In this document: one piece after another, positions 48,931 through 62,838 of the stretch
Layout of the letters: every line of letters starts with the position of its first letter
Position numbering within the stretch: position 1 is the stretch's first letter
Origin: Mangifera indica
Lineage: Eukaryota; Streptophyta; Magnoliopsida; Sapindales; Anacardiaceae
Length of the DNA stretch: 64,000 nt
Assembly (NCBI RefSeq): GCF_011075055.1
Contig: NC_058138.1
Coordinates: 20,248,928 to 20,312,927 of the forward strand
Reading direction: 5' to 3'
The notes under the pieces: generated by a model
What the model was told of the DNA's origin: nothing
The model's database searches: none
The model's input: the letters and a program-made list of their open reading frames with translations, nothing else
Position numbers and translations under genes: made by a program

Positions 48931-51900
48931 ATGTCCACCCCTGCAAAGAAGAGGCTGATGCGGGACTTCAAGCGCCTCCAACAGGATCCACCCGCGGGTA
49001 TTAGTGGCGCCCCTCAAGACAATAACATCATGCTCTGGAATGCTGTCATTTTTGGGTACTTTTCTCGTTTACCTTTTTTCTCTTTTTCTTTCCTCCTTTT
49101 TCTTATTTTGATTCGCGTCACTGTTTTGTAGGCCTGATGATACACCGTGGGATGGAGGTGCGTATTTCTTTTTAATTTTAATTTATCTTTTTTTAGTACA
49201 GTATTTATCCTTTTTTGATAGTTTTATGGAGTTCAATTAGTGATTTTTTGTTGGTTTTCTTGTTGAATCTCAACTTTTGTTCTGATTCATTTAGCCGAGT
49301 TTTTGACTTTGCTTGTTATTAAGCTGTCATGTAAATGATTAATATACTTGCTATGCTGATGATTTGGATCAAACATCGTTGAATTTGGTTAGGTTAGGTC
49401 ATGTTTTGTTATGGGTAATTGATTAGGGCTTGGTTTATAATGATTTAATTTCCTGAATGGTTCTCGTTTAAGGAGCTGGGTTTTATTAGTCTAATATTGT
49501 TTAAAGCTTCGGGGCGTCATTTGAGTAGTTTTGAAAACTTTTTTCCTTTTTATCATTTGTAAAGTTATTGTATTACAATTGAATTCCTTTTCCTTTTATT
49601 AGATGATTTGGTTGGGAACACATTAATTTGAACAATATGAGATATCTTTTATATACATATAGGCATTTATTGTTTGCAAATAGTTTAACGACTATCTGAT
49701 ATAAATTTTCCTACCTTGTTATAGTTAGGACGAATTCATGGTGAAAAAGTTTGAAAAATAGTTTTCAACAACATTTTATATTGAAACATTGGTGGGTGGG
49801 AATATTACCAGGTTTATTTTATTCTGTGCCTTCTTTATGTAGGAATTGAATATCTACTTGTAGTGCAAGAGCTTCCCTTCTGAGCACAATTTAAAAATGT
49901 AACAACCAATACAGTTGATATGGCCACACTTTGCAAAATTTAGAGTGAAACTTTTATTTAGACCAGTTTGTTCAATTGTCTAGTTCAATGATCTAAACAA
50001 GTTGATGCATGTAAAACATTTTCTTTGGTTTCATATTTTAGAAAAAAAATTGGAGACACTCAAATTCTTCTGAAATCAACTTAATCTGGAACAATTGGAT
50101 GGAAATAGAGTTGAAAACTGAAGTGTAGCATTAGAAAAAATCTTTTAGAAAGCTTACCTTTGAGGCTTGAAGTTTCAACTGGGTGACCATCAGAAGAATA
50201 AAAATATGCTTATGACCTTTATGCTTATTTATTTTAAACATCCTAATAATTTATTTCCATGTTTGATATAAGCATTTTTTTGAATCTGCGCAGGTACGTT
50301 CAAGCTGACTCTGCAATTTACTGAGGATTATCCAAATAAGCCTCCAACAGTTCGGTTTGTCTCACGGATGTTTCATCCAAATAGTATGTTATTGTCTTAT
50401 TTGTAATTTTTGTAGCTGAGTTTTTTATTTAATGATGTCTGCTATTCTTCTTCTTTTTCTAATTTTGGTGATTGCTCTGAATTTCTGGATTACATTGCAT
50501 GCGGTTTTGATTGCAATTTTCTTACTGTGTCCATAAATTTGATCAGTCTATGCAGATGGAAGTATTTGCTTGGATATTTTACAAAATCAATGGAGTCCCA
50601 TATATGATGTTGCTGCTATTCTGACGTCTATCCAGGTGATATATTTTTTTACTTTTCTTTCTCTTTAATTGTTCATGGGAAATCAATTTGATTTGAATTT
50701 GATAGTTTTTACTGTGCTGAATTTCATACAATTAACTTTGAACACTGGAAACTTGCTTGCAATGTCCTGTTTTGTCGTTTGAAGACAAAGAGAACAGTAA
50801 ATGGGACTAGTAACATTCGCTTTGACATTCCCTCATGTTGGTTATTGACTTTTTTGTAATGTTCCCCCTTTTTCCTTATTATTTGAATTTCTTTGGTTTA
50901 ATGGAGGTAAGGGTATAGCTTGAATGAAATTCTCAACTGAGGTGTAACCATGATCTCAGTGGCTAAATGCATGTCAGATAATCTGATGATACTGATAAGA
51001 TATTAAAAGCTTGAAGCCAGAAAGCCTGTGTTGGTCTTGTGGTTTGTAATATGGATCATGATATCAAAACAAGGTTCTTCCAGTTTTAAGATGGTAAGGA
51101 ACATATCTGAAAGAACTTGTGTGCAACATACCAAGGTGTTAACAAATTTGAAATTTTGAGCTCTTTTTATAGGTTGCCCCAGTCAATTCAAACTGCTGGT
51201 TGTTTTGTCCCAAATTGATTAGTGATTTTTCCTATTGTATTTTCATGTATCCTTTCTACGAATAAGAAAGAATTTCATGCAAAAGGTCTCTTGCTGGATT
51301 GCCTCAGTTATGTAAAGCTTCCGTAGTAATAATGCAATTGCCTGCTTGGTCTCTATATTATACTTTTACAGATTAGAAGCAGATTTTAAGCTTGTTTGTT
51401 GCTTAGATTTTGTGATTTCTATTCTACTATAGGAATTTGAGGAAATTGTTGCCAATTGTTTCATCCATAAAGATGTTGTAAAGAATCTGAGTGTGGTAGC
51501 TCCCACAAGAAGTATGAGTCTGTTATTCGTTCTTTCTTTGTCTCTGATCTAAAGTCTTGCCATACCAAGGAAAATGATTTATTTCTCATAAGTTACTAGT
51601 GATTTAGTCGCAGAGTGTGAAATTCTAACCTAAATAAATGTATTTTCTTCCAGGGATGTAATGTGACAATGCTTTGAGCAATATGAATAAGTCTTAGAGT
51701 TTGTCTGTCTTTACTTGGGAGTGATGAACTTGTAATAGTATATGGCCATATATAACCTCATAAGATTTAATTATTACTTGCAAGTTTATTACTGGTTAAG
51801 TTGTAGTAATCATGTAACCCTGAAGCATTCTTAATTTTTTCCCTTTCATATTTACATTTTTCCCAGGATGAGGGGTTAGGAAACTCATTAGCTACTTGTG

Positions 51901-53893
51901 TGAATAATATTTATTCAGTTTATCTTCAGTGATTTAATATCCTTAATTGCACATGCATCTCTTTGCATTGATGCTCTTGTAGGTCTAGTGTGCATTTTCA
52001 TCTTCCTTTTTATTTATTTTCTTTTGTTTGTAAAAGGGGTGAAGAGAGACTTAATTTTCCCTTTTTTTTCTTATTTAAGTAGAATTTAGGTTCTGAGGGC
52101 ATTCAAAGAGCAATGGCTCTATGACTCACTCTATCATTTGCAGTGTTATTGCATGGGCCATTGAACTATCATTTTTTCTTTTGTTTTGTTAGAATAATCC
52201 ATTCTTTTATGCTTAATCACGAAATTGCCCTTGCCTTCATAAGCAACTTCTCACTACCATATTCACATTCACTTTCTCTGCTAGCGGAAACACTTGTAAA
52301 GACTTTACATCACCAACCCCAAATTCACCCTTGAAACCTTTCTAGTCCAAGAAAATTAACAAGTTTTTAGGATATGAACAAATAAAATCATTTTATCTTT
52401 GTTTCTTCTTTTTTTTCTTTTAAATAGAAGAACTCAAATTTTGGGTTGTTGAGAATGTACTTTTCTCTGTCCAGATTTTTTTTTAAAAAAAAAAGGAAAC
52501 TAGAAATGCACTAGACGGTTAGGATTTGTGGAATTTTCAACCTTTTCACAAGCTGTGTGAACAAATGATTGAAAATTGATGGTAGTCTTATTGTTCATTG
52601 GTAGATAGAATCCATGCCAAAAAAATTTTATTTGTAAAGAATTTGACTGCTAGTTTGTCTAGATCACATTTTTGGGAGGTTAAGGTGTTAGGGAAGAGTT
52701 TGGACGTAGAAAATGGAGAGAAATCATAAGTTTCAAATTCTGGCTTTTTTGTCACATATATCTAGAAAAGTAGTAACCATGCATTTGTCATTCAAAGAGC
52801 ACAGCAAGTGACTGACGAAACAATTGTTCGTAGCATGCCTCTTAGGTTGTTTGTTTCAATTGAATTTCCATTTCCTAATTTATTAGAATTAGCCAGCAAT
52901 AGAAAGGGTCTTACGTTCTTTCTGTTTGGCAGACTTGATTGATTATTACAGAATGGCATGCCTTAGGCTCTTACCGTTTGGCAGACTTAATTGATTATTG
53001 CAAAATGACATGTGACATTCTTCGCAAAATCCATTTCCTAATATGTTTGTATCTCTCAAACAAGTGAACAACTATACATACCTGTTCACTGAGGTTTAAT
53101 TTGTGGTTTCTTTCTGAATCTACAGAGGTTCTATTTGAACGTACAAACTTGGTAGCTAGGGAACTTGTGAAATATAATTATCAAGTTGGTGGCTGAAGGT
53201 GGCCTTATATTCAGAGGTTCATAGAGTGCTTAAAGATGTACCATCTAGGAAATAATATTGGAGTTGCTGTCATAAAACTAAAGGAGGATAAAATGAATTG
53301 AGCTTATGTGTACTATTTCCAATGACTTGACTGAAAATATTGCCAACCTTAATTCCTGCAACTGATGCATCTGAATTAGCCATACCTGATGATAAAGAAT
53401 GCATCTTTTTATCTTTATTCGTGTTTTGACAATTCACTCATTCTGTTCTATATTGTTTTAAGTCTGTTGTATTCTTCAAATTGAAATGAATCTTTTGCTC
53501 ATGTGGCATCTGTGGAATCTGCTTAAATTCTCCCCCTTGCACATGACAATTATCTACCATTTTAGTATCATCTTCCCTTCATACTGGAGTTCCTTAGGTC
53601 ATGGCATTTTCTTTAAAGCTGTATCATACTTTCATTTAAATGGTTACTTGTATTTCTTTTTCAATGATTCATCCTTATCAATTTAAGTGTTTGCATGTAA
53701 TTCAATACCATTGAAAGCAAATATATTGCAATGCTAACTTGGCAAGCCTTTGTTTGTTTGTCAGTCACTGCTTTGTGATCCGAATCCAAACTCCCCTGCA
53801 AACTCAGAAGCAGCCCGCATGTTTAGTGAAAACAAGCGAGAATATAACAGAAGAGTGCGTGAGATAGTGGAGCAGAGCTGGACTGCTGACTAA
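48931..53893 (+). CDS. UBC2: RAD6-type ubiquitin-conjugating enzyme E2 (UBC1/UBC2 homologue), 5 exons
   Basis: E2 enzyme that with HUB1/HUB2 monoubiquitinates histone H2B and also acts in postreplication DNA repair. Exons: 48931-49055, 49132-49157, 50294-50383, 50547-50635, 53765-53893, giving exactly 152 aa as in Arabidopsis UBC1-UBC3. The UBC fold is complete: [20 protein letters not shown], the HPN motif in MFHPNIYADGS, catalytic Cys88 in [13 protein letters not shown], and C-terminal [11 protein letters not shown]. The second exon is only 26 bp. The last intron is 3.1 kb and holds nothing I recognise. The start is the only ATG that gives the canonical N-terminus. UBC1 and UBC2 are too alike to separate here. 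Confidence 0.96.
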
Positions 53894-55470
53894 ATGCCTT
53901 TTTGAAGCACCAGAAACTTGCCTTGGCAAATGAAAAATTTGAAGTGTTTGTGGGTCTGAATGTCGCTACACTTGTTAGATAATCTGCTTTTGTGTGCATT
54001 GTTCTTGGGAGATTCCTTTGGATGTTTACATTTCTGGCTTCTAGACAGCCCTGGTTGAACCTTCTATTTCTTGGTGTTTTTACCGATTCTTCTTTCATGT
54101 AATTGTATTATGTACTGTTAGCCTCTGTATAGGAATATTGCTATTGTAGTGATGCCCTAGACAATCAATCTCTCTCTTCAGAGATGAAAACAGAGAACCT
54201 GTTTTCAGATTAAGTGGGCTTTCAGATTTATGAATGGCTATCTAGCATGTCTGATCTTGTATTGTATTTATTGAGATTTGCTTGTTTGCTCATATGGCTG
54301 GATTCGAAGGTAGGATTATGATGCTTTCTTTCGGATAATCACAAATTCCATTGTCTCCTAGCAACGAAAATTTATTGCTTCTATCTTTCTGGTAGATCCT
54401 TACCCTGTAAGAGTATTTGCTGTTATGTTTACCAGGAGTAAATGTGGACGATAATGCTTAAAGAAAGTAGGTACGGTGAATATGATTTTGATCTTTTCTC
54501 TTTCTCGGTGAAAGGTATTGAAGTTATTGGTCATCTTTTAACCCCCAGATTTGCCATTCCAAGAGGAAACGTAAGTGGGAACTGATTAGGTTGATTTCCA
54601 GTAATGGTAGATGCATCTGCAGTTGAAAGACTGGTTATAAAGTGAAAATAATGATTATATAATTATGATATTATAGATTAAAAGAAACGAATAATTTTCT
54701 TGTAACTTGCAATATATCCATATTATTTACTATATACCTGTGATCTTAGTGTGAAATGGAAGAGCTGCCAAGCTACATATTCTTTTCCGAAATCTAGATT
54801 TAACCCACAATCAAAACTAAATAAGAATAACCTAAGTTTAAGTTTCGTTATGATTGTAAAACTTTGAAAATATTACTTTCAGACAAAAAAAAAAAATTGA
54901 GAATGAAGAGTTCCTGCCAAAAATTTGGGCAAGGCACCGGACATATTACTAATATAGCAAATTGTGTATTATCTCTTCTTGCTCCACCCAACAACTGAAA
55001 TGCAGAACAAAATATCCCCCTTTGAGTGTTACAAATTATTATAATGCAAAATCCAAGACAGATGCATTAGTATTCAGGGGATACTTGGATCTGCAAACAC
55101 TGTTCTTATCATTCAGGGAGCTATGAAGTGTAAGTTAGAAGGACTAGACAAGCATCATTTGATAGAACAGTAGTTTCGCGGTTAGACAGTTTTTTGTCTC
55201 TGGAAATTGGTATGGAGAAGTAATCCTGCAACTTCTAGTTGGTTGTCAAAGTAATTACAGAAGGATGAAAACGTTTGGGGCATTCTGGTATATATGCCAA
55301 AAAGCTCATATTGTAATGTTACACTCCAGAAGTTGTTCTCTTTTACCTCTTGTTGCAACCATGTCCTGCAGACCAAATTACTTTTTTTTCTATTTTAGTA
55401 ATACATAACAGATGCTAAAATAAAGACCAGTAAGGTAGATATTTCAACTTCATGAACCTGAAAATTGCTG
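53894..55470. other. Convergent intergenic region (UBC2 3' end and LRR-RLK 3' end)
   Basis: The first 220 bases or so are the probable UBC2 3' UTR. The last 100-300 bases are the probable LRR-RLK 3' UTR. Between them lies unremarkable sequence with no gene seen. Confidence 0.45.
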
Positions 55471-58400
55471 CTAATAAAAGCTGAAGTATCGGTGCGGAGG
55501 TTGTGTTGGTGAAGCAGGAGATCCTTCACTGCTCTGTGAGTCTCCTCGCCATGCTTCCTGAACCTGAGCGGCAAACTGCAAATTCCACAGAATATCCTCA
55601 ACCGAAGGTCTATCTTCTGGGTTCTTAAGTAGACACCTGACACAAATTTCCATCATTGTTTTCAATGATTGATCTAAGCATGCATTTTTAACTGCTGGAT
55701 CAACAATGCTCCTTCGAGATACTTCCCCAGCTCCAATGGAGGCTTCCAACTGCATAAAATCGAACTAATATGGTCAGCAAGTTCATTGTAACCATCGTAT
55801 ACTGAGTTATCAAATAAGATGTTTGTGCAACATTCCTCAACTTGAATACAGAATACATAATAAGTAATCCGAGCCAACATTACCTGATCTTTCAGAACAT
55901 CCACTTCCTTCTTGGATTTTGGAGGTTTTCCCACAATGATTTCTAGTAAAATTAATCCAAAATCATAAACATCAATCTTTTCTTCATGCTTCATCCTGCC
56001 AAGAAAGATTTAAAAAATAATCATTGATAATGTGAGGTATGGAAAGCCTTGAGGGCTTTCATCTTGAAGTATATGATGAAATTTCATTATAATGGCATAA
56101 TATCATTGGAAGTACTAACTCTGCACTCATGCTCGGGTCTACCAGTGCAGAGGAAGAGATTCCATGACCAACCTGCAAGATTAGCAGACTAAAATAAAAA
56201 CTCAAAATGTGTGGTCTGTGGAGAAAACTAATCAGGCCAATGAAAGGAAAATTTTCCTTTTCACCTTTCCTGCATTTTCTGCTAACAAAGGCAGGTTATA
56301 GCTGCTGATTTTCGCCACAAGATTCTGGTCTAATAGAATGTCTGTTGTTTTCAGATTATTTGAGAATACACCTGGCACAATCCCTGTATGCAAAAACTGA
56401 ATGCCTTTTGCCACCCCTATTGCAGCTGTTATACGTTGTGTCCAAGTAAGTGATTGTCGAGCTCGTCCCTCTGCCAATTACACCACATTTCAGAAGCAAA
56501 TCAGTCATTCTATGAAACTGATCTAGCTGTTCATGTTTATAACTTTTAGCAGTGATCAGACAGATTATCAAAATTCAAACACTTTTTCAGAAAGTTCAAA
56601 CAGAATTTGTTTTTGTGAATTACCAGAAATCCAGCTCCTTAATGTGCCATTTGGAACATATTCAAAGACAAGGAATATTCGGCTGACACTTGAATCATCA
56701 AGGTAACATTCAAAGCAGTGTCCTAGTGTACTGACCAAATGGCGATGTCTCAGTTTTGATGTCAGCTCTATATGGTGCATAAAGTTCCGGGTGCTGTGGC
56801 TCTTTTTCATTTTAAGGCATCTAATGGCAACAAAGGAACCATCCTTCAGCCGACCCCTGTACATCTGAAAGCACGAAATATGTAAGATTTAGATAAAACC
56901 TTAGGAATTTTTTTCTTTCCCGTTCTATCAAATGTAAAATCAGTACCTGTCCTTGACAACCTTCACCGATGAATGCAGATGTGTCAAAGTTGTTTGTAGC
57001 CTCCTCAAGCTCTTCCAAGGAAAATGTTCGATAAGCTGGAAGGCCAAGTGCTCCCAGCTTCATTGTTTGAGATATATACCCTTCAGAAGAGGCATAACAT
57101 CATATATTATCAACCTTAATTATGTGAAATTCTTGGAAGCATTACTCAACTGCATTCATGATTAGAGCAAGGAAACTTTACTTGCATCTGAGAGGATCTT
57201 TGAGGTGTAAGCAGTTGAAGCATTCTCTGCAATTAATCTTGTTGTAGACTTCTTGAATGGCTTGTTAGCATTAACCCTCCTAATAAGCAAGAAGGCAAGT
57301 CCAAGAAGTACAATTCCTCCAACGATTCCACCACTTATACTCAATGCAAGAAGTGCTTTGGAAACTCGTTTCTGCTTCTTCCTTTGAGGTATGATTCCCA
57401 CAGCCAAAGCTTCATTCTGACAAAAGGACAATGGATGCTGGTTTCCATTTCCAGTATCTAGACAATTCCTAGAATACAGGACAACTCTGTTCTTAGAGCC
57501 TGAAACTAGACAATTGGGTAAGTGTCCAGTCAAAAGATTCGACGACAAATCAACAAATTCAAGTGCAGCACTGCAGGAGAGATTGTTGAAAAGCTTTCCT
57601 GTGAGCTTGTTTTCAGCCATGTTTAAATAACTCATAGAAGGTAGGGACAATAGTGATGTTGGAAATGGGCCAATAAATCTATTTAAAGAGAGATCTATTG
57701 TCTCAAGTTGATAATAGGAACTCACTTCAGAGGGGATAGCAGACCGAAACCTGTTTTTGCTCAGAACCAAAGTAACCAACTTATTTCCAAGTTTAGGAAA
57801 CTGAGGTCCAAAAGTATTATCTTCCAAGTCAAGCACTTGAAGGTATGTCAAACTGCTAAAATCAGGAACTTCTCCATAGAAGTGGTTATGCGAAAGTGAA
57901 AGAATTCTAAGATTATCGAAATCGCTAAATGAATTGGGCAAAGTACCATTGAATAAGTTCTTTCTCAAACTCAATACAGCCAAGGCTGGCAGTTTCCCCA
58001 ACCAGTCTGGCAGCTGACCAGCCAGCATGTTTTCATCAAGTATGAGTGTTTGGAGGGTAGTTAAAGATGAAAGCTCTTGAGGGATGGAACCATACAGGAA
58101 ATTTGAACTCATATTAAGTATCTCTAGAGATGATAAACGCGTTATTTTACCAGGTATCTGGCCCCATAAACCAAGCGAAACGAGTGTAATGACTTTCAAG
58201 TTGGGAAGCTTCACGAGTGTCGTTATGAAGGAATCCATGGAAAAGTTTAAAGGTAATATCGAAGCTCCCTGTTTTCCAACAATGTGCAGCTGGGTGATGC
58301 TTTCTTCATAACAAACAACTGTTAAAGATGAACTCGGTTCAGTGTTACAGAACTCTGTACTACTATTCCAGCTGCTTAAAACAGCTGGATTGTTTAAGAG

Positions 58401-58523
58401 CCCTTGAATTCTTATAAGGGTCTCCGCCTGGGAAGATTGTAGCTGCTCCGAATAAACGATTTGAGCCAAAATGAAAACAAGAACCAGAAGTGCAGAATGA
58501 CTCACTTCGAAAACAAGAGCCAT
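55471..58523 (-). CDS. LRR receptor-like protein with an inactive kinase domain (At3g03770 type), 7 exons
   Basis: Plasma-membrane receptor-like pseudokinase. Exons: 57182-58523, 56947-57080, 56624-56864, 56265-56470, 56120-56172, 55884-55995, 55471-55749, joining in frame to 788 aa. Signal peptide is at about 1-25 (ALLVLVFILAQIVYS). About ten LRRs span residues 105-350 (LPDWLGKLPALAVLSLRKNL, LRILSLSHNHFYGEVP). TM is at about 390-414. Juxtamembrane GLPAYRTFSLEELEEATNNF leads to the kinase fold at about 475-740. Active-site changes: VAIK reads VAIR, the HRD loop reads GVFSNNLKTTDILL without the Asp, and DFG reads SSYNLPL. These match the 'probable inactive' family, so the change is ancestral rather than decay. 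The APE/DVYxFG region is kept (KIDVYDFGLILLEIIVGKPP). The glycine loop ends in MYRG at an exon start. The ligand is unknown. Confidence 0.92.
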
Positions 58524-60694
58524 CAGTGCATATGATAGAGGAGTGGGAGAATATTACACAAGATTATAGAGCTCTCAGGGACTAGGAAAACAGTAAAGGA
58601 GCAAAGAAACCAATATCCAGTTGAAGATCTTGTGAGCTGTATAAATTTCTGAATTTCTTCCTTCTTAATTACAAAAATTTGTGTTTCCAAGACCAACCGA
58701 AGCTCTGCAAGCATAACCATATGTAAACAATCTAAAGAGAGAAAATTTATTGGGGTACTAAATTAAATGGAAGAAGGAATGCTTTAATGAGGAGTTCATT
58801 TTAACTGAGTGATATATAAAAGACAAAATAAATCTCCAGAAGTCTGCAAAACCTGACTTGAAATTGTCCATAAATTTATCGGGATATATATTTATCTCCA
58901 GAACAAACCAGTTTATATTATCCATTAGAAGAGATTGGGGGTTTGTTACAAAAATCATAAAAATGCTTACCTCTTGAAAGAGCAGATTAAACAAACTCCA
59001 GCAAATTCAAGTTGGAACAGTGCTTCCCCTTCACAACAAATCTGCAATTAAATTTATGCTGAATTATGCTTTAAGAGACTTAAAAAGATCACTTAAAACC
59101 AACTTAACACGTAATTCTAACTTCCAATTGAAGAAATTCCCTGCCTAACTCAAAAAGAAATTCTCCACAAACCAAACAAAGCAACCCAAACCCAATTCAG
59201 ATGAACAAATTATGACACTCTTCTATATTCAAAAAAACAACCCCAAAAATAGTCAAATAATTAATGTTGATGAAAACTTGACACCTACTTCAACAAAACT
59301 CCAAAAACTCATCACCCATTCACAAAAATAGTCCCACTGACACAGAGGTTGCTTTTTTGTGTCCAGAGTTTCTGCGGAAAAGCCAAGACAATTTAATGAC
59401 ACAGATTTTTTTTTCAAAGAAACTTGTAAATGTTTCACACAAACTGACCTGGAATTCCCATGTCTTGTTTATAACCAATAATAATTATGATAGTAAAACT
59501 AATGGCTTTTTCTTTCTTCCAGAATAGTCAGTTTTTGTGGTTTGTTCGCTGAGTTCCAAACTCCCAAAAGATTTAAAAACAAAAGCGAAAAAGTAAAACT
59601 CTTGGAGAAGATAAGTCTTTATTCCTCCCTTTGTTGGTTTTTTGCATGCAAGAAATTTCGTAATTGAAAAAAAAAATTTCATCATGTGGGGTTGGCCTTA
59701 GGTTTGATTCGCCATTACTATACAACTAGTAAACTTAATTACTGTATCAGCATGTTTCAATCATCTGTAAAAAAAAAATCACAATCTCTGCACAAAAAAT
59801 TTATGATATTGAAACCAAAGGTGGAAATAATAATAAAAAATATATTTATAGAAAATAATTTGTAAAATTGTAGATTGAGTGGAGTGTTAAAGTGCAATGT
59901 TGGTGAGATTTGGCTTTCACCTTGAAATGTGGGCACCAAGTTCCTTTCAGTCGGTTGCTTTTGGCGCCTTTCTTTCTTCTTACAGTTATTTTAATTGCTT
60001 TCAACCCATATCAAGATTTGGTCTGTATTTTAAAGTATACTAAAATTTCATATTAATATAATCAGTTTTTCCTTTTATTAATGTTGAATCAAGATGCTTT
60101 AATTTTAAATTTGTAGTAAAAATATTGTAACTTTAAACTTTGGGTTTGTAATATGAATTGCAAAATCAAATATTAAAACCCTCTGAATATTTAGAAAAAA
60201 ATGTAATAGAGTTTGTAAAATTTTGAATGATCTTCTAAGAAAATCGTAACGGTGGAGATCTTTATGTTTAATTTTATAAAAAATAATAATAATAGAACTA
60301 TGTATATCAATTTTATATATACAAATAGGTATAAGCTTGATTTGTGTCATCAAGTTATTTAGTAATTTTGAATTAAATATAAAATAATACTTAATTATAT
60401 GATGATATATATATATATATAAAATATATATATATATATTATATCACTTTATTGAAAAACAAAAATGAATGCAGTGTTTGTCCAAGCTAAGTAGTGAGTT
60501 TCACAAGTTATGGTGGGCACTTCAGACTTCAAATTAATAAGCCAATGGCCAAGCTAATTGACACTCCAATTAGCTTAGTCCGTTTAAATTATTATTGAAT
60601 TTAATTAGCACCCACCTTATTAATACACTGAAATGGAGGGCTTTAATCCCAGTAGTTGAAAATAAATGTCAAGTGGATTTTAACTATTTAATTG
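58524..60694. other. Upstream region of the LRR-RLK, otherwise gene-free
   Basis: Contains the probable promoter and perhaps 5' UTR intron(s) of the LRR-RLK near 58524-59450. Further out it is AT-rich, with a TA-rich tract at about 60400-60440. No other gene is supported. Confidence 0.45.
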
Positions 60695-61096
60695 GGTGAA
60701 TCATTTTCTCACCCAAGTTTTGCCTTAATCACATTTTTCGCCCTTTAAGTTTTGAAAATAAAATTTTCATCCTATCAATCAATTCTGTCAGTTAACTTTA
60801 GCTTTGAAAGAGTAAGAAAGTAATTTACTACAAAAACAATTTCTTCTCAATCTCTTTGTTTTACTTTCTCCTACATGTTTGCACCTTTCGCTTATCAGTG
60901 TTTTCAAGCGATTCATGCCATTGACAAGCAAGTCTTCTTCCATTCTTCGCGTTTGTCGCCATGCCATGCTCGACACTCTACTCCGGCCAAGAACCCACAC
61001 TCCATCAATCTCTTCCTTCAATTTTGCAATTAAAGTAACGGATTTTATTGAGAGGGTAGGAAAGGTCGTCAGGACAAATCTTGGGTGGGAAACTGA
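60695..61096. mobile_element. Probable Mutator-like non-autonomous element, copy 6 (short)
   Basis: The left end GAATCATTTTCTCACCCAAG and the reverse complement of the right end GAATATCAGTTTCCCACCCA share the family's CCCACCCAAG terminal block. The adjoining sequences pair only weakly. I could not define a clean 9-bp duplication, so the edges are approximate. The interior pairs of ORFs on both strands (60788-61021 and 60879-61139) are not convincing genes. Confidence 0.45.
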
Positions 61097-62838
61097 TATT
61101 CTCTGTTATCTCATATTAATTAGAATTAATGATCTTTGATTATTACAATATAAGTTACATCAAGTTATGAATTAAATTGACTGGCTAGCAGTAGATTGTG
61201 ATATGAAGTTAACTGATTAATCTACAGAACCAACCCATCTACCTGAATCAAGATACATATAATCTTATTTATTAAAATTAAAATTAAAAAAAAGAAAAAG
61301 AAAGAAAAGCTCTGTGGAAATAGACGCAGCATGTGGGGTGATGATGCATTTGATTAGATAAAGTTGACACAAGCCGTCTGCAATTTACAGGCTTCTTCCA
61401 TTTTATGCCATCAGCCTCCATCCACTCCAGCCTGTCTCTTACTACTCAACTAATACCTACTATCTCATTTTGCCAATTGCTCCCCCACCATATGTTTTGA
61501 CAAATATACGTTTTTGGTTATATTGGTATTTTACATATATAAAAAAAATCTTATAACAGAAAATCTTCTGCAGATGAAAATCAAACAATATTGAAACATC
61601 AAATAGCTTAAACTAAACTTAAAAAAAAAAAAAAAAGGCTTCATCCAATTGATTTAGACAATAAAACATCATCTAAATGCGTTAACGAAAAACGACGTTT
61701 TGTTGTTCTTTGTCAATGTCAAAACTTTGAAGATGAAGATGATAGGAGTCACATTATTGTCGTAAAAAAAGAAAGAAAATCTTACAGATTTTGATTAGAG
61801 GAAAAATACTATTTTTTAAAGTTAAAATATTAGTTTTTAAAACTTAAGAAAGAAAATGTAATAAACTTATATTTTTTTAATATTATTGATAAAATAATAA
61901 TTTTATCTTTATTTATAATTAAAAAAATTTACAAAAATTAATTTATGAATAATTATTTGAAAATTTAAATTATCATAAATATGTTTTTAAAATTACGTTA
62001 AAATTTGGATAAAAATTAGTCCCATGGACAATTTTCTATTGATGAAGTGGAGTACAATTTGTTATTCACCAAAAGTCTTTTGCTGACGAAAATCCAGCAA
62101 TATTAAAACATCAAATGGCTTTAAACTAAATCTGAAAAAATAAAAAAAGAGAAAAGCTTCTCATTTTAATAATAATTTCATAGATCCATGGCATTATTTA
62201 GACCCCAAAGCCAAATAATTAAATTCCTTTGGTACAATAATTTTCAAGAATCTGTCGGTGCCAGGAAAAAAAAGCTGTGAATAGAGAAAGCAGCTTCATT
62301 TGACTGGGTATGAGTTGAAGAGGCAATTATTAAAGTGATATTAAAAAAAAAAAAAAAGATTTAAGCAAAATTCGAAATTGAGAGCTTTAATTAGTAAATG
62401 GGTATTTATTTAAAAGTGGTAGAGCCCATTTGGCTGTCTTTTTCCTCTGCTTCTCTTTTCAAAGAAAAATTGGAAACCTGAAAGCTTCATAATTCAAAAC
62501 TCATTGATAGATAGAAGAAATAGAAGATTTCATCAAGATAAGGTGTGGCTTTGAGTGTTTCATTTAACAACATAGAATACAAGCTTTTATTATGCCCATA
62601 GATGCCCACAACTTTAATTTTAAGGGGACCTGCTGTCCCTCCTACTACCCTTGTAATTTTCCAATTGCCAATTGAAAATGGGGTTTGAATTTGTACTGCA
62701 TTTTAGTTCAAGATAAAAAGTGGGTTTGATGGGTAGATTTTGAAGAATCAAACGCACTTGTTCCTTCTTTAGGATTTAAGATTAAAATCGAATAAAGTTC
62801 AGCGTGCGTGAGAAGAGACTGGCTGGCTTTATTTTCAA
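61097..62838. other. Gene-free AT-rich region
   Basis: Several poly-A tracts (61620-61636, 62343-62357) and two loosely similar stretches (61560-61640 and 62085-62150, both with 'ATCAAATRGCTTAAACTAAA'). No gene is recognised. Confidence 0.45.

Noticed and set aside
60788..61139. Overlapping ORFs on both strands near 60.9 kb as a small gene
   Set aside because: They lie inside a probable Mutator-like element, oppose each other, and match no family I know.
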